Assembly: GCA_938044705.1 (NCBI GenBank)
Contig: CALIOL010000172.1
Span: forward strand, 1-33,567
Source: an uncultured Ilumatobacter sp.
Lineage (GTDB): Bacteria > Actinomycetota > Acidimicrobiia > Acidimicrobiales > Ilumatobacteraceae
DNA: 33,567 bases
Reading direction: 5' to 3'
Made by a program: the position numbers and the translations under genes. Numbering within the stretch: position 1 is the first letter of the stretch; every line of letters begins with the position of its first letter. The notes beneath the pieces are model-generated. The model saw only the letters and a list, made by a program, of their open reading frames with translations, ran no database searches and had not been told where the DNA came from. Of the stretch, positions 8,272 to 15,632 are shown one piece after another.

Positions 8272-8958
8272 ATGTCATTGGAACCACGCGCTGCCGGGGT
8301 CGAGTACGCGGGGATTCGCGAATCGCTCAGCGCATTGATCCGTTCCCTCGGACCTCACGAGTTGGCGACGCCGGTGCCGTCCTGCCCTGGCTGGTCGGTG
8401 CACGACGTCGTTGCGCATCTGGCTGGAGTTGCCGCCGATGCCGTCAACGGCGTGCACCCGACTGACTCGCTCGATGAATGGACCGCCCGTCAAGTCGCTG
8501 AGCGGGCCGAGACCGCCACGACGCTGGTTTTGCGGGAGTGGGAGCGGTCGTCCTCGCAGTTCGAGGTACTCCTCAACCGGGACAGCGCGATGCTGCCGGC
8601 GCGCGTGATCGATCTTGCAACCCATGATGACGACATCCGGGGAGCGATTGGGCACCCGCGGGTGATGTCGCCGGTGCACACGGTCCTGCCCGCGCTGATG
8701 CTGCGGCGTTGGACCGATGGGATCGATCGCGCAGGCCTCGAACCGGTGCTCGTCGTGACGCCGAATGGCGATCGCTGGGGTGGTGATGCCGATGCCCGCG
8801 TCGTTGCTCGTATGTCGCCCACGTTCTTGTATCGCGCTGCGATGGGTCGACGCAGTCGTTCCCAGATCGACCAGGCATTCGAATCGGGACCACCGACACA
8901 GGCGATCGTCGACTTGCTCTGCGTGTTTCCGCCGTCGGCGTCAGACCTCGTGCACTAG
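8272..8958 (+). CDS. TIGR03083 / mycothiol-dependent maleylpyruvate isomerase-like protein
   Basis: A 228-residue protein of the actinobacterial MDMPI/TIGR03083 group (DinB-like four-helix fold, metal site, often mycothiol-dependent). The N-terminal signature is CPGWSVHDVVAHLAG with metal-ligand candidate H49. The second site is D114-LAT-H118 followed by DDDIRGAIG, matching the family [E/D]xxxH pattern with Asp in place of the Glu of maleylpyruvate isomerase. The C-terminal half carries RWTDGIDRAG and a predicted SCP-2-like region. The substrate cannot be told from sequence. It lies close to mshC, the mycothiol ligase gene, which fits the proposed cofactor. The TAG stop directly abuts the convergent fabI stop with no base between. 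Confidence 0.82.
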   Translation: MSLEPRAAGVEYAGIRESLSALIRSLGPHELATPVPSCPGWSVHDVVAHLAGVAADAVNGVHPTDSLDEWTARQVAERAETATTLVLREWERSSSQFEVLLNRDSAMLPARVIDLATHDDDIRGAIGHPRVMSPVHTVLPALMLRRWTDGIDRAGLEPVLVVTPNGDRWGGDADARVVARMSPTFLYRAAMGRRSRSQIDQAFESGPPTQAIVDLLCVFPPSASDLVH

Positions 8959-9741
8959 TCAGGCGCCGATGGCGTGGTAGCCGCCGTCGACGTGGATGAT
9001 CTCGCCGGTCGTGGCGGGGAACCAGTCGCTCAGCAGAGCGAGGACCGCGCGGGCAACGGGCTCGGAGTCGGTCACATCCCAACCGAGCGGAGCGCGTCCG
9101 TCCCACGTGTCTTCGAACAGGGCGAAGCCGGGAATCGACTTCGCCGCCATCGTCTTGATCGGCCCGGCAGCGACGAGGTTCGAGCGGATTCCCTTCGGTC
9201 CCAGCTCTTTCGCCAGGTAACGATTCACCGATTGGAGTGCTGACTTCGCGACGCCCATCCAGTTGTATGCGGGCCACGCCTGCTGGTTGTCGAAGTCGAG
9301 CCCGACGAATGCTCCGCCTTCGCTCATCAACGGAACGAACGTGTCGGCGAGCATCTTCAACGAATACGTCGAGATGTGCATCGCGATCGCGACGTCATCC
9401 CACTGCGCTGCCATGAAGTCATCGCCGAGACACGCTTCCGGGGCGAAGCCGATGGCGTGCAGCACACCGTCGACATGGCCCCACTTGGCGTCCACCGCGG
9501 CTCGTACGGCGTCGCCGTGTTCCGGCACGGTCACGTCGAGTTCGAACACCTCCACGGCCTCACCGCTCGGGTTCTCGCCGAGCTTTCGAGCGGTGCGCTG
9601 CGTCAGCTTCAGCGCGCGACCCGCTCCGGTCAGCACGATGTCAGCCCCCTGTTCCTGCGCCATCCTGGCCACGCCAAAGGCCAATGACGCGTCGGTCAGT
9701 ACGCCGGTGATCACGAGCTTCTTGCCATCGAGGAGTCCCAT
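8959..9741 (-). CDS. fabI: Enoyl-[acyl-carrier-protein] reductase, InhA-like
   Basis: NADH-dependent enoyl-ACP reductase of type II fatty acid synthesis, 260 residues. It closely resembles mycobacterial InhA: MGLLDGKKLVITGVLTD opening, then SLAFGVARMAQEQGA, LHAIGFAP and LSDWFPATTGEIIHVDGG near the end. The active-site set equivalent to InhA F149/Y158/K165 is F150/Y159/K166 (in AYNWMGVAKSA). It is about 9 residues shorter than InhA, the difference falling in the substrate-binding loop region. The ATG at 9741 is chosen over an upstream TTG because homologues begin here and a leaderless-type -10 lies 7 bases upstream. It is convergent with the TIGR03083 gene and divergent from mshC. Confidence 0.95.
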   Translation of the reverse strand: MGLLDGKKLVITGVLTDASLAFGVARMAQEQGADIVLTGAGRALKLTQRTARKLGENPSGEAVEVFELDVTVPEHGDAVRAAVDAKWGHVDGVLHAIGFAPEACLGDDFMAAQWDDVAIAMHISTYSLKMLADTFVPLMSEGGAFVGLDFDNQQAWPAYNWMGVAKSALQSVNRYLAKELGPKGIRSNLVAAGPIKTMAAKSIPGFALFEDTWDGRAPLGWDVTDSEPVARAVLALLSDWFPATTGEIIHVDGGYHAIGA

Positions 9742-9754
9742 CCGCTGCAACGTA
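9742..9754 (-). promoter_or_regulatory. Leaderless-type -10 for fabI
   Basis: Minus-strand TACGTT (9754 to 9749) is followed by 7 bases and the fabI ATG at 9741. No ribosome-binding site is seen. Confidence 0.5.
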
Positions 9755-9803
9755 GTTCGCCGAAGGGAATCAACCGGGCCTCACGGTGGTTGACTTGCGT
9801 TCG

Positions 9804-10922
9804 ATGCAGCTCTACGACACCGCCCGCCGCGCCATCGTTCCGTTCGAACCGAATGACGAGGTGTTGATGTACACGTGTGGCATCACCCCGTACGACGCCA
9901 CCCACCTCGGTCATGCGGCCACCTTCATCGCCTACGACACGTTGCAACGGCGACTCATCGACAAGGGACACACGGTCAAGTGCGTGCGAAACGTGACCGA
10001 CGTCGATGACCCGCTGTTCGCCAAAGCCCGCGAGCTCGGGGTCCACTACCTCGATCTTGCCGCAGGCGAGGAAGCGCGTTTCGAGCGTGACATGGTCGCG
10101 TTGAACGCACTGCCGGTTGCGTCCAGCCCCAGAGCGAGCAGTGCGATTCCTGACATCCGTGGGTTTATCGGCATGGTCATCGATCGAGGTTTCGCGTATG
10201 AAGCGGGCGGCTCGGTCTATTTCGATGTCACCAAGGTCGACTCCTTCGGGTCGATGAGTCAGTACTCAGAAGCGGAGATGCTCGCGTTCGCTCAGGAGCG
10301 AGGGGGCAACGTCGATGACCCCAACAAGCGCAACCAACTCGACTTCGTGCTGTGGCATCCATCCGCACCCGACGAACCATCCTGGGACACCCTGTGGGGG
10401 CCGGGGAGGCCGGGCTGGCACATCGAATGCTCGGCACTGGCGTTGCGCGAGTTGGGCACCACCATCGACCTCCACGGCGGTGGGGCCGACTTGATCTTCC
10501 CGCACCACGAGTCGGAAAAGGCTCAGTCCGAAGCTGCGACCGGCGAGCAATTCGTCAAGCACTGGATGCACACCGCCCTGATCTCGATGGACGGCCAGAA
10601 GATGTCGAAGAGCCTGGGAAACCTCGTGTTCGTCGACAAGCTGCGCGAAGAGTGGGACGCTCGTGCCATCCGGCTCGGAATCGTCGAACACCACTATCGA
10701 ACCGAGTGGGAATGGGATGAGGAGCTGATGCCGCGCAACCAGGCCCGGCTGGATTCCTGGAACCAACACGCGACGGACAACCCGGACCTCCTCGATGACG
10801 TGCGCGCCCGTCTCGACGACGACCTCGACACACCGGGAGCCTTCGCACTGATCGACGCAGCAGCTGCAAGCGGTGCTGGCGTCCGCGATTCTGCAGCGCT
10901 GCTCGGCGTCGAACTCGACTGA
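9804..10922 (+). CDS. mshC: L-cysteine:1D-myo-inosityl 2-amino-2-deoxy-alpha-D-glucopyranoside ligase (MshC)
   Basis: ATP-dependent ligase that joins cysteine to GlcN-inositol in mycothiol synthesis, a paralogue of cysteinyl-tRNA synthetase. The distinguishing MshC block is MYTCGITPYDATHLGHA (C25, HIGH-like THLGHA); CysS has CGPTVYD at this position. NVTDVDDPLF, the zinc-site Cys/His/Glu set (WHIECSALAL, FPHHESEKAQ) and KMSKS (K266) follow. At 372 residues it lacks the anticodon-binding C-terminus of CysS and is about 40 residues shorter than the M. tuberculosis MshC. The ATG at 9804 is preferred; an in-frame GTG at 9786 would add six residues. Neither has a good ribosome-binding site or TANNNT element, so the start is uncertain. 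Its presence implies a mycothiol-making actinobacterium. Confidence 0.92.
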   Translation: MQLYDTARRAIVPFEPNDEVLMYTCGITPYDATHLGHAATFIAYDTLQRRLIDKGHTVKCVRNVTDVDDPLFAKARELGVHYLDLAAGEEARFERDMVALNALPVASSPRASSAIPDIRGFIGMVIDRGFAYEAGGSVYFDVTKVDSFGSMSQYSEAEMLAFAQERGGNVDDPNKRNQLDFVLWHPSAPDEPSWDTLWGPGRPGWHIECSALALRELGTTIDLHGGGADLIFPHHESEKAQSEAATGEQFVKHWMHTALISMDGQKMSKSLGNLVFVDKLREEWDARAIRLGIVEHHYRTEWEWDEELMPRNQARLDSWNQHATDNPDLLDDVRARLDDDLDTPGAFALIDAAAASGAGVRDSAALLGVELD

Positions 10923-11001
10923 CCGCCGTTCGCGCGACATGCGGCCGAGCTGATTCACACAGTGTTCACGTACTTGTTGGTTCGCCGTGTCGGAGGTGGT
11001 C

Positions 11002-11014
11002 TACTGTGCGTCAC
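11002..11014 (+). promoter_or_regulatory. Leaderless-type -10 for plsC
   Basis: TACTGT at 11002-11007 is followed by 7 bases and the ATG at 11015. A competing GTG at 11006 has a good GGAGG 9 bases upstream (10992-10996) but lies inside the hexamer, so the two readings exclude each other. Confidence 0.45.
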
Positions 11015-11800
11015 ATGAGCACGAGCCCAGGCGCAGGCGCCCTTCAGCGCCGGACGCGTAAGGTGCTGAGCCCTGCCGTCACGCGGCTGTGGGACATCGA
11101 GCTGACCGGCTACGACCGGCTTCCCACCGACGGGCCGGCCATCCTGTGCCCGAACCACATCAGTTTCTTCGACTCGGCGATTCTGACCTTCACGATGCCG
11201 CGCAACATCAGCTTCGTCGGCAAGGCCGACTACATGGACTCCTGGAAAACCAAGTTCATCTTCCCGGCCATGGGAATGATTCCGATCGACCGCTCGGGCG
11301 GCGACAAGAGCACCGCGGCGCTCGACGCAGCGCGTGACGTCCTCGAACGCGGCGAGCTGTTCGGGATCTACCCGGAGGGCACCCGCAGCCGGAACGGCAA
11401 GCTGCACAAGGGTCGCACTGGCGCTGCTCGACTCGCCATGCAGGTCGGCTGTCCGATCTATCCCGTCGGCATCGTCGGCACCGACGAGATCCAGCCTCCA
11501 GGAGCCCGAGCGCCGAAACTCCGCAAGTCGTGTGCTGTACACATCGGTCGACCGATCAAGCCGGAGCGGTACGCGAATCGTGGCGCCGAGCACCTTGCCT
11601 GGCGCTCGATGATGGACGAAGTGATGTACGAGATCCGCGAGATGACGGGGCAGGAGTACGTGCACCACTACGCGGGCGAAGAACCGGGTCAACCGGCCGA
11701 CCCGGTGGTGCCCGCTCGCATCGCAACCGTCACGGACATCTCGCCGATCGCGCTGCCCGAAGGCGCTGCGCGGAAACTGGTCGCCGTCGCCGGAAGCTGA
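11015..11800 (+). CDS. plsC: 1-acyl-sn-glycerol-3-phosphate acyltransferase (PlsC family)
   Basis: A 261-residue membrane-associated acyltransferase that probably makes phosphatidic acid from lysophosphatidic acid. Catalytic motif I is NHISFFDS (H48, D53). Motif II is FVGKADY, motif III is YPEGTRSRNG, and the basic stretch GKLHKGRTGAARLA is typical. Motif IV is represented by CPIYPVGIVGTDEIQPPG. The C-terminal 60 residues (EEPGQPADP onwards) are not part of the domain and look flexible. A GTG nine bases upstream is an alternative start (see the -10 entry). It lies just ahead of thrS and the PIM block, consistent with a phospholipid precursor role, but has its own promoter. Confidence 0.9.
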   Translation: MSTSPGAGALQRRTRKVLSPAVTRLWDIELTGYDRLPTDGPAILCPNHISFFDSAILTFTMPRNISFVGKADYMDSWKTKFIFPAMGMIPIDRSGGDKSTAALDAARDVLERGELFGIYPEGTRSRNGKLHKGRTGAARLAMQVGCPIYPVGIVGTDEIQPPGARAPKLRKSCAVHIGRPIKPERYANRGAEHLAWRSMMDEVMYEIREMTGQEYVHHYAGEEPGQPADPVVPARIATVTDISPIALPEGAARKLVAVAGS

Positions 11801-11806
11801 CGCCCG

Positions 11807-11819
11807 TATCATCGGGCCG
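11807..11819 (+). promoter_or_regulatory. Leaderless-type -10 for thrS
   Basis: TATCAT at 11807-11812, the best -10 match to consensus in the window, is followed by 7 bases and the thrS ATG at 11820. Confidence 0.55.
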
Positions 11820-13814
11820 ATGATCACCGTTTCCCTTCCCGACGGCTCCGAGCGGGAGCTTCCTGCCGGGTCGACGGCGCTCGACCTCGCCGCATCCATC
11901 GGCTCCGGCCTGAAGAAGGCTGCAGTTGCCGCCACCGTGAACGGGATCGACACCGACCTCACGACCGAGGTCGCGGACGGTGACGTGGTCGCGATCATCA
12001 CCAACAACACCGACGAAGGTCGACACGTGCTTCGTCACTCGACCGCGCACGTGCTCGCCCAGGCGGTCACCCTGCTCTACCCAGGGGCCAAGTTCTCCAT
12101 CGGCCCGGCCATCGAGAACGGCTTCTACTACGACTTCGATCTGCCGGACGACCAGACGTTCACCGAAGAGGACCTCGGGACCATCGAAAAGAAGATGAAG
12201 GAGATCGTGAAGGCCAATCAGCCGTTCACGCGCTCCGAGCACTCGATGGCGGAGGCCAAAGAGCTCTTCGCCGACCAGCCGTACAAGGTCGAAATCATCG
12301 AACGCGTCGAGTCCGCGGGCGCCGACGACCTCGATGCCGGCGAAGTGTCAGGCGACGTCATCAGCGCCTACCGCAACACCGACGAGTTCGTCGACATGTG
12401 TGTCGGGCCGCACGTGCCATCGACGGGCAAGTTGCCGTGGTTCAAACTGCAGAAGGTCGCAGGGGCTCACTGGCGCGGCAACGAGTCGGGCAAGATGCTG
12501 CAACGGCTGTACGGCACCGCCTGGGAATCGAAGCAAGCGCTTGCCGACCACCTCCACCAGCTCGAGGAAGCAGCCAAGCGCGACCACCGCAAACTGGCCA
12601 ACGAGCTCGATCTGCTGTCCTTCCCGCAGGAACTCGGTGGCGGCCTCGCGGTCTGGCACCCGAAGGGCGCAATCATCCGCAAGCTGATGGAGGACTACAG
12701 CCGTCTGCGTCATGAGACCGGCGGTTACGAGTTCGTCTACACGCCACACCTCGCCAACGGCAAGCTGTTCGAGACGTCCGGACACCTCCAGTGGTACGCC
12801 GACGGCATGTACCCGCCGATGGAGATGGACAACGGCACGTACTACATGAAGCCGATGAACTGCCCGATGCACTGCTTGATCTTCAAGGGTCGACAGCGCA
12901 GCTATCGCGAGCTGCCATTGCGGCTGTTCGAACTCGGGAACGTGTACCGCTACGAGCGCGCCGGCACGCTGCACGGTCTGCTGCGGATCCGTGGCTTCAC
13001 GCAAGACGACAGCCACATCTACTGCACGAAAGAACAGCTCGCCGACGAGATCGCCAGCCTGCTCGACTTCGTGCTGTCGGTGCTGCGGGCCTTCGGCTTC
13101 GAGGACTTCACCTTCAACCTGTCGACGAAGGACCCCGAGAAGTACGTCGGGTCCGATGAGATCTGGGAAGAAGCGACTGCAGCGCTGAAGTCGGCGATCG
13201 AGTCACACGGGCTCGAGTACCAGGTGAAAGAAGGCGACGCGGCGTTCTATGGCCCGAAGATCGACATCGATGTTCGCGACGCCATCGGGCGCTCTTGGCA
13301 GCTCTCGACCATCCAGGCCGACTTCCAGTTGCCCGAACGATTCGAGCTCGAGTACGTCGGTGCCGACAACGAGCGGCATCGCCCGATCATGTTGCACCGT
13401 GCGCTCTTCGGGTCGATCGAGCGGTTCTTCGGTGTGCTCATCGAGCACTACGCAGGAGCGTTCCCCACATGGCTCTCGCCGCTGCAAGTACGCGTCCTGC
13501 CAGTTGCCGAAGCTCACGAAGAACACGTGGAGAAGGTGGTTGGCGAGCTGCAAGGCGCCGGAGTGCGAGTCGACTGGGTGAAGGCCGACGTCGGCCTCGG
13601 CAAACGCATTCGGACCGCCAAGATGGAGAAGCTGCCGTACGTGCTCGTCGTCGGAGATGACGACGTCGCTGCGAACACGGTCGGCGTGAACCTGCGTCAC
13701 GACATGGTCGAAGAAGGACAGGACGACGTGGAGCGCGACGTACCTCTGGCGACGTTCATCGAGCGATTCAGGGCCGAGGTCGACAACGCCGCGACCGCCG
13801 CGCTCAACGCCTGA
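11820..13814 (+). CDS. thrS: Threonyl-tRNA synthetase
   Basis: Class II synthetase, 664 residues, full length. It has an N-terminal TGS domain (about 1-62) and an editing domain beginning with HSTAH (H73, H77). The catalytic core contains motif 2 (YRYERAGTLHGLLRIRGFTQDD). The zinc ligands are C348 (MNCPMHC), H399 (DDSHIYC) and H526 (MLHRALFGS). The C-terminal anticodon-binding domain (about 555-650) includes LPYVLVVGDDD. It heads the thrS, HIT, pgsA, patA, pimA order also found in M. tuberculosis. No T-box or other long leader is possible because the -10 element is only 7 bases from the start. Confidence 0.98.
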   Translation: MITVSLPDGSERELPAGSTALDLAASIGSGLKKAAVAATVNGIDTDLTTEVADGDVVAIITNNTDEGRHVLRHSTAHVLAQAVTLLYPGAKFSIGPAIENGFYYDFDLPDDQTFTEEDLGTIEKKMKEIVKANQPFTRSEHSMAEAKELFADQPYKVEIIERVESAGADDLDAGEVSGDVISAYRNTDEFVDMCVGPHVPSTGKLPWFKLQKVAGAHWRGNESGKMLQRLYGTAWESKQALADHLHQLEEAAKRDHRKLANELDLLSFPQELGGGLAVWHPKGAIIRKLMEDYSRLRHETGGYEFVYTPHLANGKLFETSGHLQWYADGMYPPMEMDNGTYYMKPMNCPMHCLIFKGRQRSYRELPLRLFELGNVYRYERAGTLHGLLRIRGFTQDDSHIYCTKEQLADEIASLLDFVLSVLRAFGFEDFTFNLSTKDPEKYVGSDEIWEEATAALKSAIESHGLEYQVKEGDAAFYGPKIDIDVRDAIGRSWQLSTIQADFQLPERFELEYVGADNERHRPIMLHRALFGSIERFFGVLIEHYAGAFPTWLSPLQVRVLPVAEAHEEHVEKVVGELQGAGVRVDWVKADVGLGKRIRTAKMEKLPYVLVVGDDDVAANTVGVNLRHDMVEEGQDDVERDVPLATFIERFRAEVDNAATAALNA

Positions 13815-13825
13815 TCGGCGGCTGC

Positions 13826-14329
13826 GTGTTGGAACGAATCTGGTCGGGGTGGCGCGCCGCGTACGTCGGGAGCGCGCCACGCGACGTCGAGCAGGGGAGT
13901 GGTAGCCCGTTCACCCAGCTGTTGGAATCTGGCGAACCGGACACGACAACGCACATCGTGCAGCGCCGCGAACACGTCTTTGCGATCATGAACCTGTTCC
14001 CGTACGCGTCGGGTCACCTGCTCGTCGTGCCGTATCGGGAAGTTCCGGACCTCGACGACCTGACGCCGGAAGAAGCTGCGGAGTTCTGGGCAACGCTCAC
14101 CGACGGCGTCGCTGCCGTCCGGGCCGCATATTCGCCCGAGGGTGTCAACGTGGGCCTCAACCTCGGTCGGCCATCGGGCGGGTCGATTCCGAATCACCTG
14201 CACGGACACGTGGTTCCGCGTTGGACCGGCGACAGCAACTTCATGTCGGCGATTGCGAACACGCAGACCCTGCCCGAAGCGCTGGAGGCGAGCGCCGCAC
14301 GCATCCGTGCTGCCTGGCCCATCGCGTGA
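13826..14329 (+). CDS. HIT family protein, probable Ap4A phosphorylase/hydrolase
   Basis: A 167-residue histidine-triad protein. The catalytic triad motif is HLHGHVVPRW (HxHxH) and the N-terminal half has FAIMNLFPYASGHLLVVPYR, as in M. tuberculosis Rv2613c, an Ap4A phosphorylase encoded at the same place next to thrS. The opening LERIWSGWRAAYV also matches that family. The reaction is inferred from this relationship. Diadenosine polyphosphates are by-products of aminoacyl-tRNA synthetases, so pairing with thrS makes sense. The GTG start lies 11 bases after the thrS stop with no promoter between, so the two are probably one transcript, ending at the hairpin just downstream. Confidence 0.9.
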   Translation: MLERIWSGWRAAYVGSAPRDVEQGSGSPFTQLLESGEPDTTTHIVQRREHVFAIMNLFPYASGHLLVVPYREVPDLDDLTPEEAAEFWATLTDGVAAVRAAYSPEGVNVGLNLGRPSGGSIPNHLHGHVVPRWTGDSNFMSAIANTQTLPEALEASAARIRAAWPIA

Positions 14330-14338
14330 CCACGCCGA

Positions 14339-14381
14339 GCGGTGAGTTTGCGGCCGGGTCTCGCCGCCGCAGACTCACCGC
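14339..14381 (+). terminator. 16-bp hairpin after the HIT gene, probable terminator
   Basis: The left arm (14339-14354, GCGGTGAGTTTGCGGC) and right arm (14366-14381, GCCGCAGACTCACCGC) are complementary over 16 positions, with one pair that becomes G-U in RNA. The loop is 11 bases. No T-run follows, which is common for terminators in high-GC actinobacteria. It lies 10 bases past the HIT stop and 24 bases before the -10 of the next gene. Because it is symmetrical it could also serve as an operator. Confidence 0.65.
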
Positions 14382-14404
14382 CGCGGTCGCGCGAAACGTT
14401 GGGA

Positions 14405-14417
14405 TAGCGTGAGCTTC
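14405..14417 (+). promoter_or_regulatory. Leaderless-type -10 for the small membrane protein gene
   Basis: TAGCGT at 14405-14410 is followed by 7 bases and the ATG at 14418. An in-frame GTG at 14409 falls within the hexamer and is therefore a poor start. Confidence 0.5.
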
Positions 14418-14912
14418 ATGAGCGATGAGATTCGTGATGAGTTGCCAGCAGACCTGCAACCAAGCGAGTTCGTCGGTGCGTACCTGTTTCCGGACAACAG
14501 TCGTCGACGGATTCCTGGCTACATCTACCTGGCGCTGGCCGCAGGCTGTCTCGCGATTCGCTTCGGTCTTCCCGATGCGGCTGCGGTCAACGACGGGTGG
14601 ATACTCGGTGCGGTCATCTTGGCAGTCGCCGGCGTGGTCTCGATCACCTCGGGCTGGCGGATGCACGTCGACGAAAAGGACGCGCTGGTGAAGGCGCAGC
14701 AGGCCGTGGGCTTCGCCGTCGGACACGCGTCGGCGCAGCAGGTGTGGCGCGGCATTCGCAGCCGTCCGACCTGGCGGGTGCTGTGCTACTCGGCGGAAGA
14801 TCCCCCGATCGAACGCGGACTGGTGCTCGTCGACGCTGTGGACGGCTCGATCGTGGAACAGTTGGTCGAGGACAATCCCGAGGCCGAGCCCGTGGTCGAG
14901 TCGACGTCTTGA
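14418..14912 (+). CDS. Unknown two-helix membrane protein in the PIM cluster
   Basis: A 164-residue protein that I do not recognise. The N-terminal 35 residues are acidic (DEIRDELPADLQ). Two hydrophobic segments follow at about 35-52 (GYIYLALAAGCLAIRFGL) and 60-80 (GWILGAVILAVAGVVSITSG), forming a membrane hairpin. The remaining 80 residues are a soluble C-terminal part with AVGHASAQQVWRGIRSRPTW and RGLVLVDAVDGSIVEQLVE, ending acidic. It sits between the HIT gene and pgsA, a place with no gene in M. tuberculosis. It has its own leaderless-type promoter and is set off from thrS/HIT by a strong hairpin. Position suggests a role near phosphatidylinositol synthesis, but this is guilt by association only. 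Confidence 0.8.
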   Translation: MSDEIRDELPADLQPSEFVGAYLFPDNSRRRIPGYIYLALAAGCLAIRFGLPDAAAVNDGWILGAVILAVAGVVSITSGWRMHVDEKDALVKAQQAVGFAVGHASAQQVWRGIRSRPTWRVLCYSAEDPPIERGLVLVDAVDGSIVEQLVEDNPEAEPVVESTS

Positions 14913-14920
14913 CGTCGCAC

Positions 14921-14933
14921 TAGCCTGATCCCA
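14921..14933 (+). promoter_or_regulatory. Leaderless-type -10 for pgsA
   Basis: TAGCCT at 14921-14926 is followed by 7 bases and the pgsA ATG at 14934. It is the likely start of the pgsA, patA, GGDEF-EAL, pimA transcript. Confidence 0.5.
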
Positions 14934-15626
14934 ATGTTCGACGGCACCTTCAGGAAACCGGTCGACGCCGCAGTCAAGCCCATTGGGCAAGCGCTGAAGC
15001 GAACGGGTCTCAGCCCCGACCACCTGACCATCGTCGGCCTGCTCGTCGGAATCGGAGCAGGCATCGCGATCGGCGCCGGACGGCTGTGGATCGGCGCCGC
15101 GCTGGTCGTACTCGCCGCGCTGCCGGACCTGCTCGACGGTGCGCTCGCAAAAGCGTCGGGCCTTTCCAGCCAGCGCGGGGCATTCTTCGACTCGACGGTC
15201 GATCGCGTCACGGACATGTTCCTGCTCGGTGGCATCGCCTGGTACTTCGCCACAGACCCCGACGCAGCCGCGGAACTCCCGCTGCTGCCGTTCGCGATCG
15301 CAGGTGTCTCGTCGTTGGTGAGCTACCAGCGAGCGAAGGCCGAATCACTCGGGATCGACGCCAAAGGTGGTCTGATGGAGCGAGCGGAGAGAATCATCGC
15401 GATTCTCATCGGTCTGGTGATCAACGTGCTCCTGATCCCGATCCTGTGGCTCATGCTCGTGCTCACCTCCATTACGGCGATGCAGCGCTTCTGGAAGGTG
15501 TGGAAGCAGGCCGCGGTCGCCCCGGTCACGCAGGAACGGATCGAGATGCGCCGATCGCGGCGGGCGAGCCGGCGCGTCGCTCGAACCGAGCGCCGCCGCA
15601 CAAGCGTTCCGCGTCGTCGCAGCTGA
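14934..15626 (+). CDS. pgsA: CDP-alcohol phosphatidyltransferase, probable phosphatidylinositol (phosphate) synthase
   Basis: A 230-residue integral membrane enzyme that would join CDP-diacylglycerol to inositol (phosphate), the first step towards PIMs. The CDP-alcohol phosphotransferase motif runs from D65: DLLDGALAK, eight residues, G82, D86 and D90, so all four Asp residues are present. The Arg usual in the DGxxAR part is Lys here (K73). About five or six membrane helices are apparent. The last 30 residues are strongly basic (RRSRRASRRVARTERRR) and presumably cytoplasmic. The assignment to inositol rather than glycerol phosphate rests on its place before patA and pimA, as in M. tuberculosis Rv2612c. 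Confidence 0.88.
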   Translation: MFDGTFRKPVDAAVKPIGQALKRTGLSPDHLTIVGLLVGIGAGIAIGAGRLWIGAALVVLAALPDLLDGALAKASGLSSQRGAFFDSTVDRVTDMFLLGGIAWYFATDPDAAAELPLLPFAIAGVSSLVSYQRAKAESLGIDAKGGLMERAERIIAILIGLVINVLLIPILWLMLVLTSITAMQRFWKVWKQAAVAPVTQERIEMRRSRRASRRVARTERRRTSVPRRRS

Positions 15627-15632
15627 GGCGCG

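Noticed and set aside
9786-10922. Cysteinyl-tRNA synthetase (cysS) as the name of this gene
   Set aside because: The CGITPYDATHLGHA block and the missing anticodon-binding C-terminus indicate MshC.
10923-11001. The short gap before plsC checked for a riboswitch, terminator or small RNA
   Set aside because: No convincing hairpin or conserved leader was seen; only the plsC promoter region can be supported.
11006-11014. GTG at 11006 as plsC start, with GGAGG 9 bases upstream
   Set aside because: It lies inside a TACTGT hexamer whose spacing to the ATG at 11015 matches the leaderless pattern of the neighbours. It remains a real alternative because the Shine-Dalgarno sequence is good.
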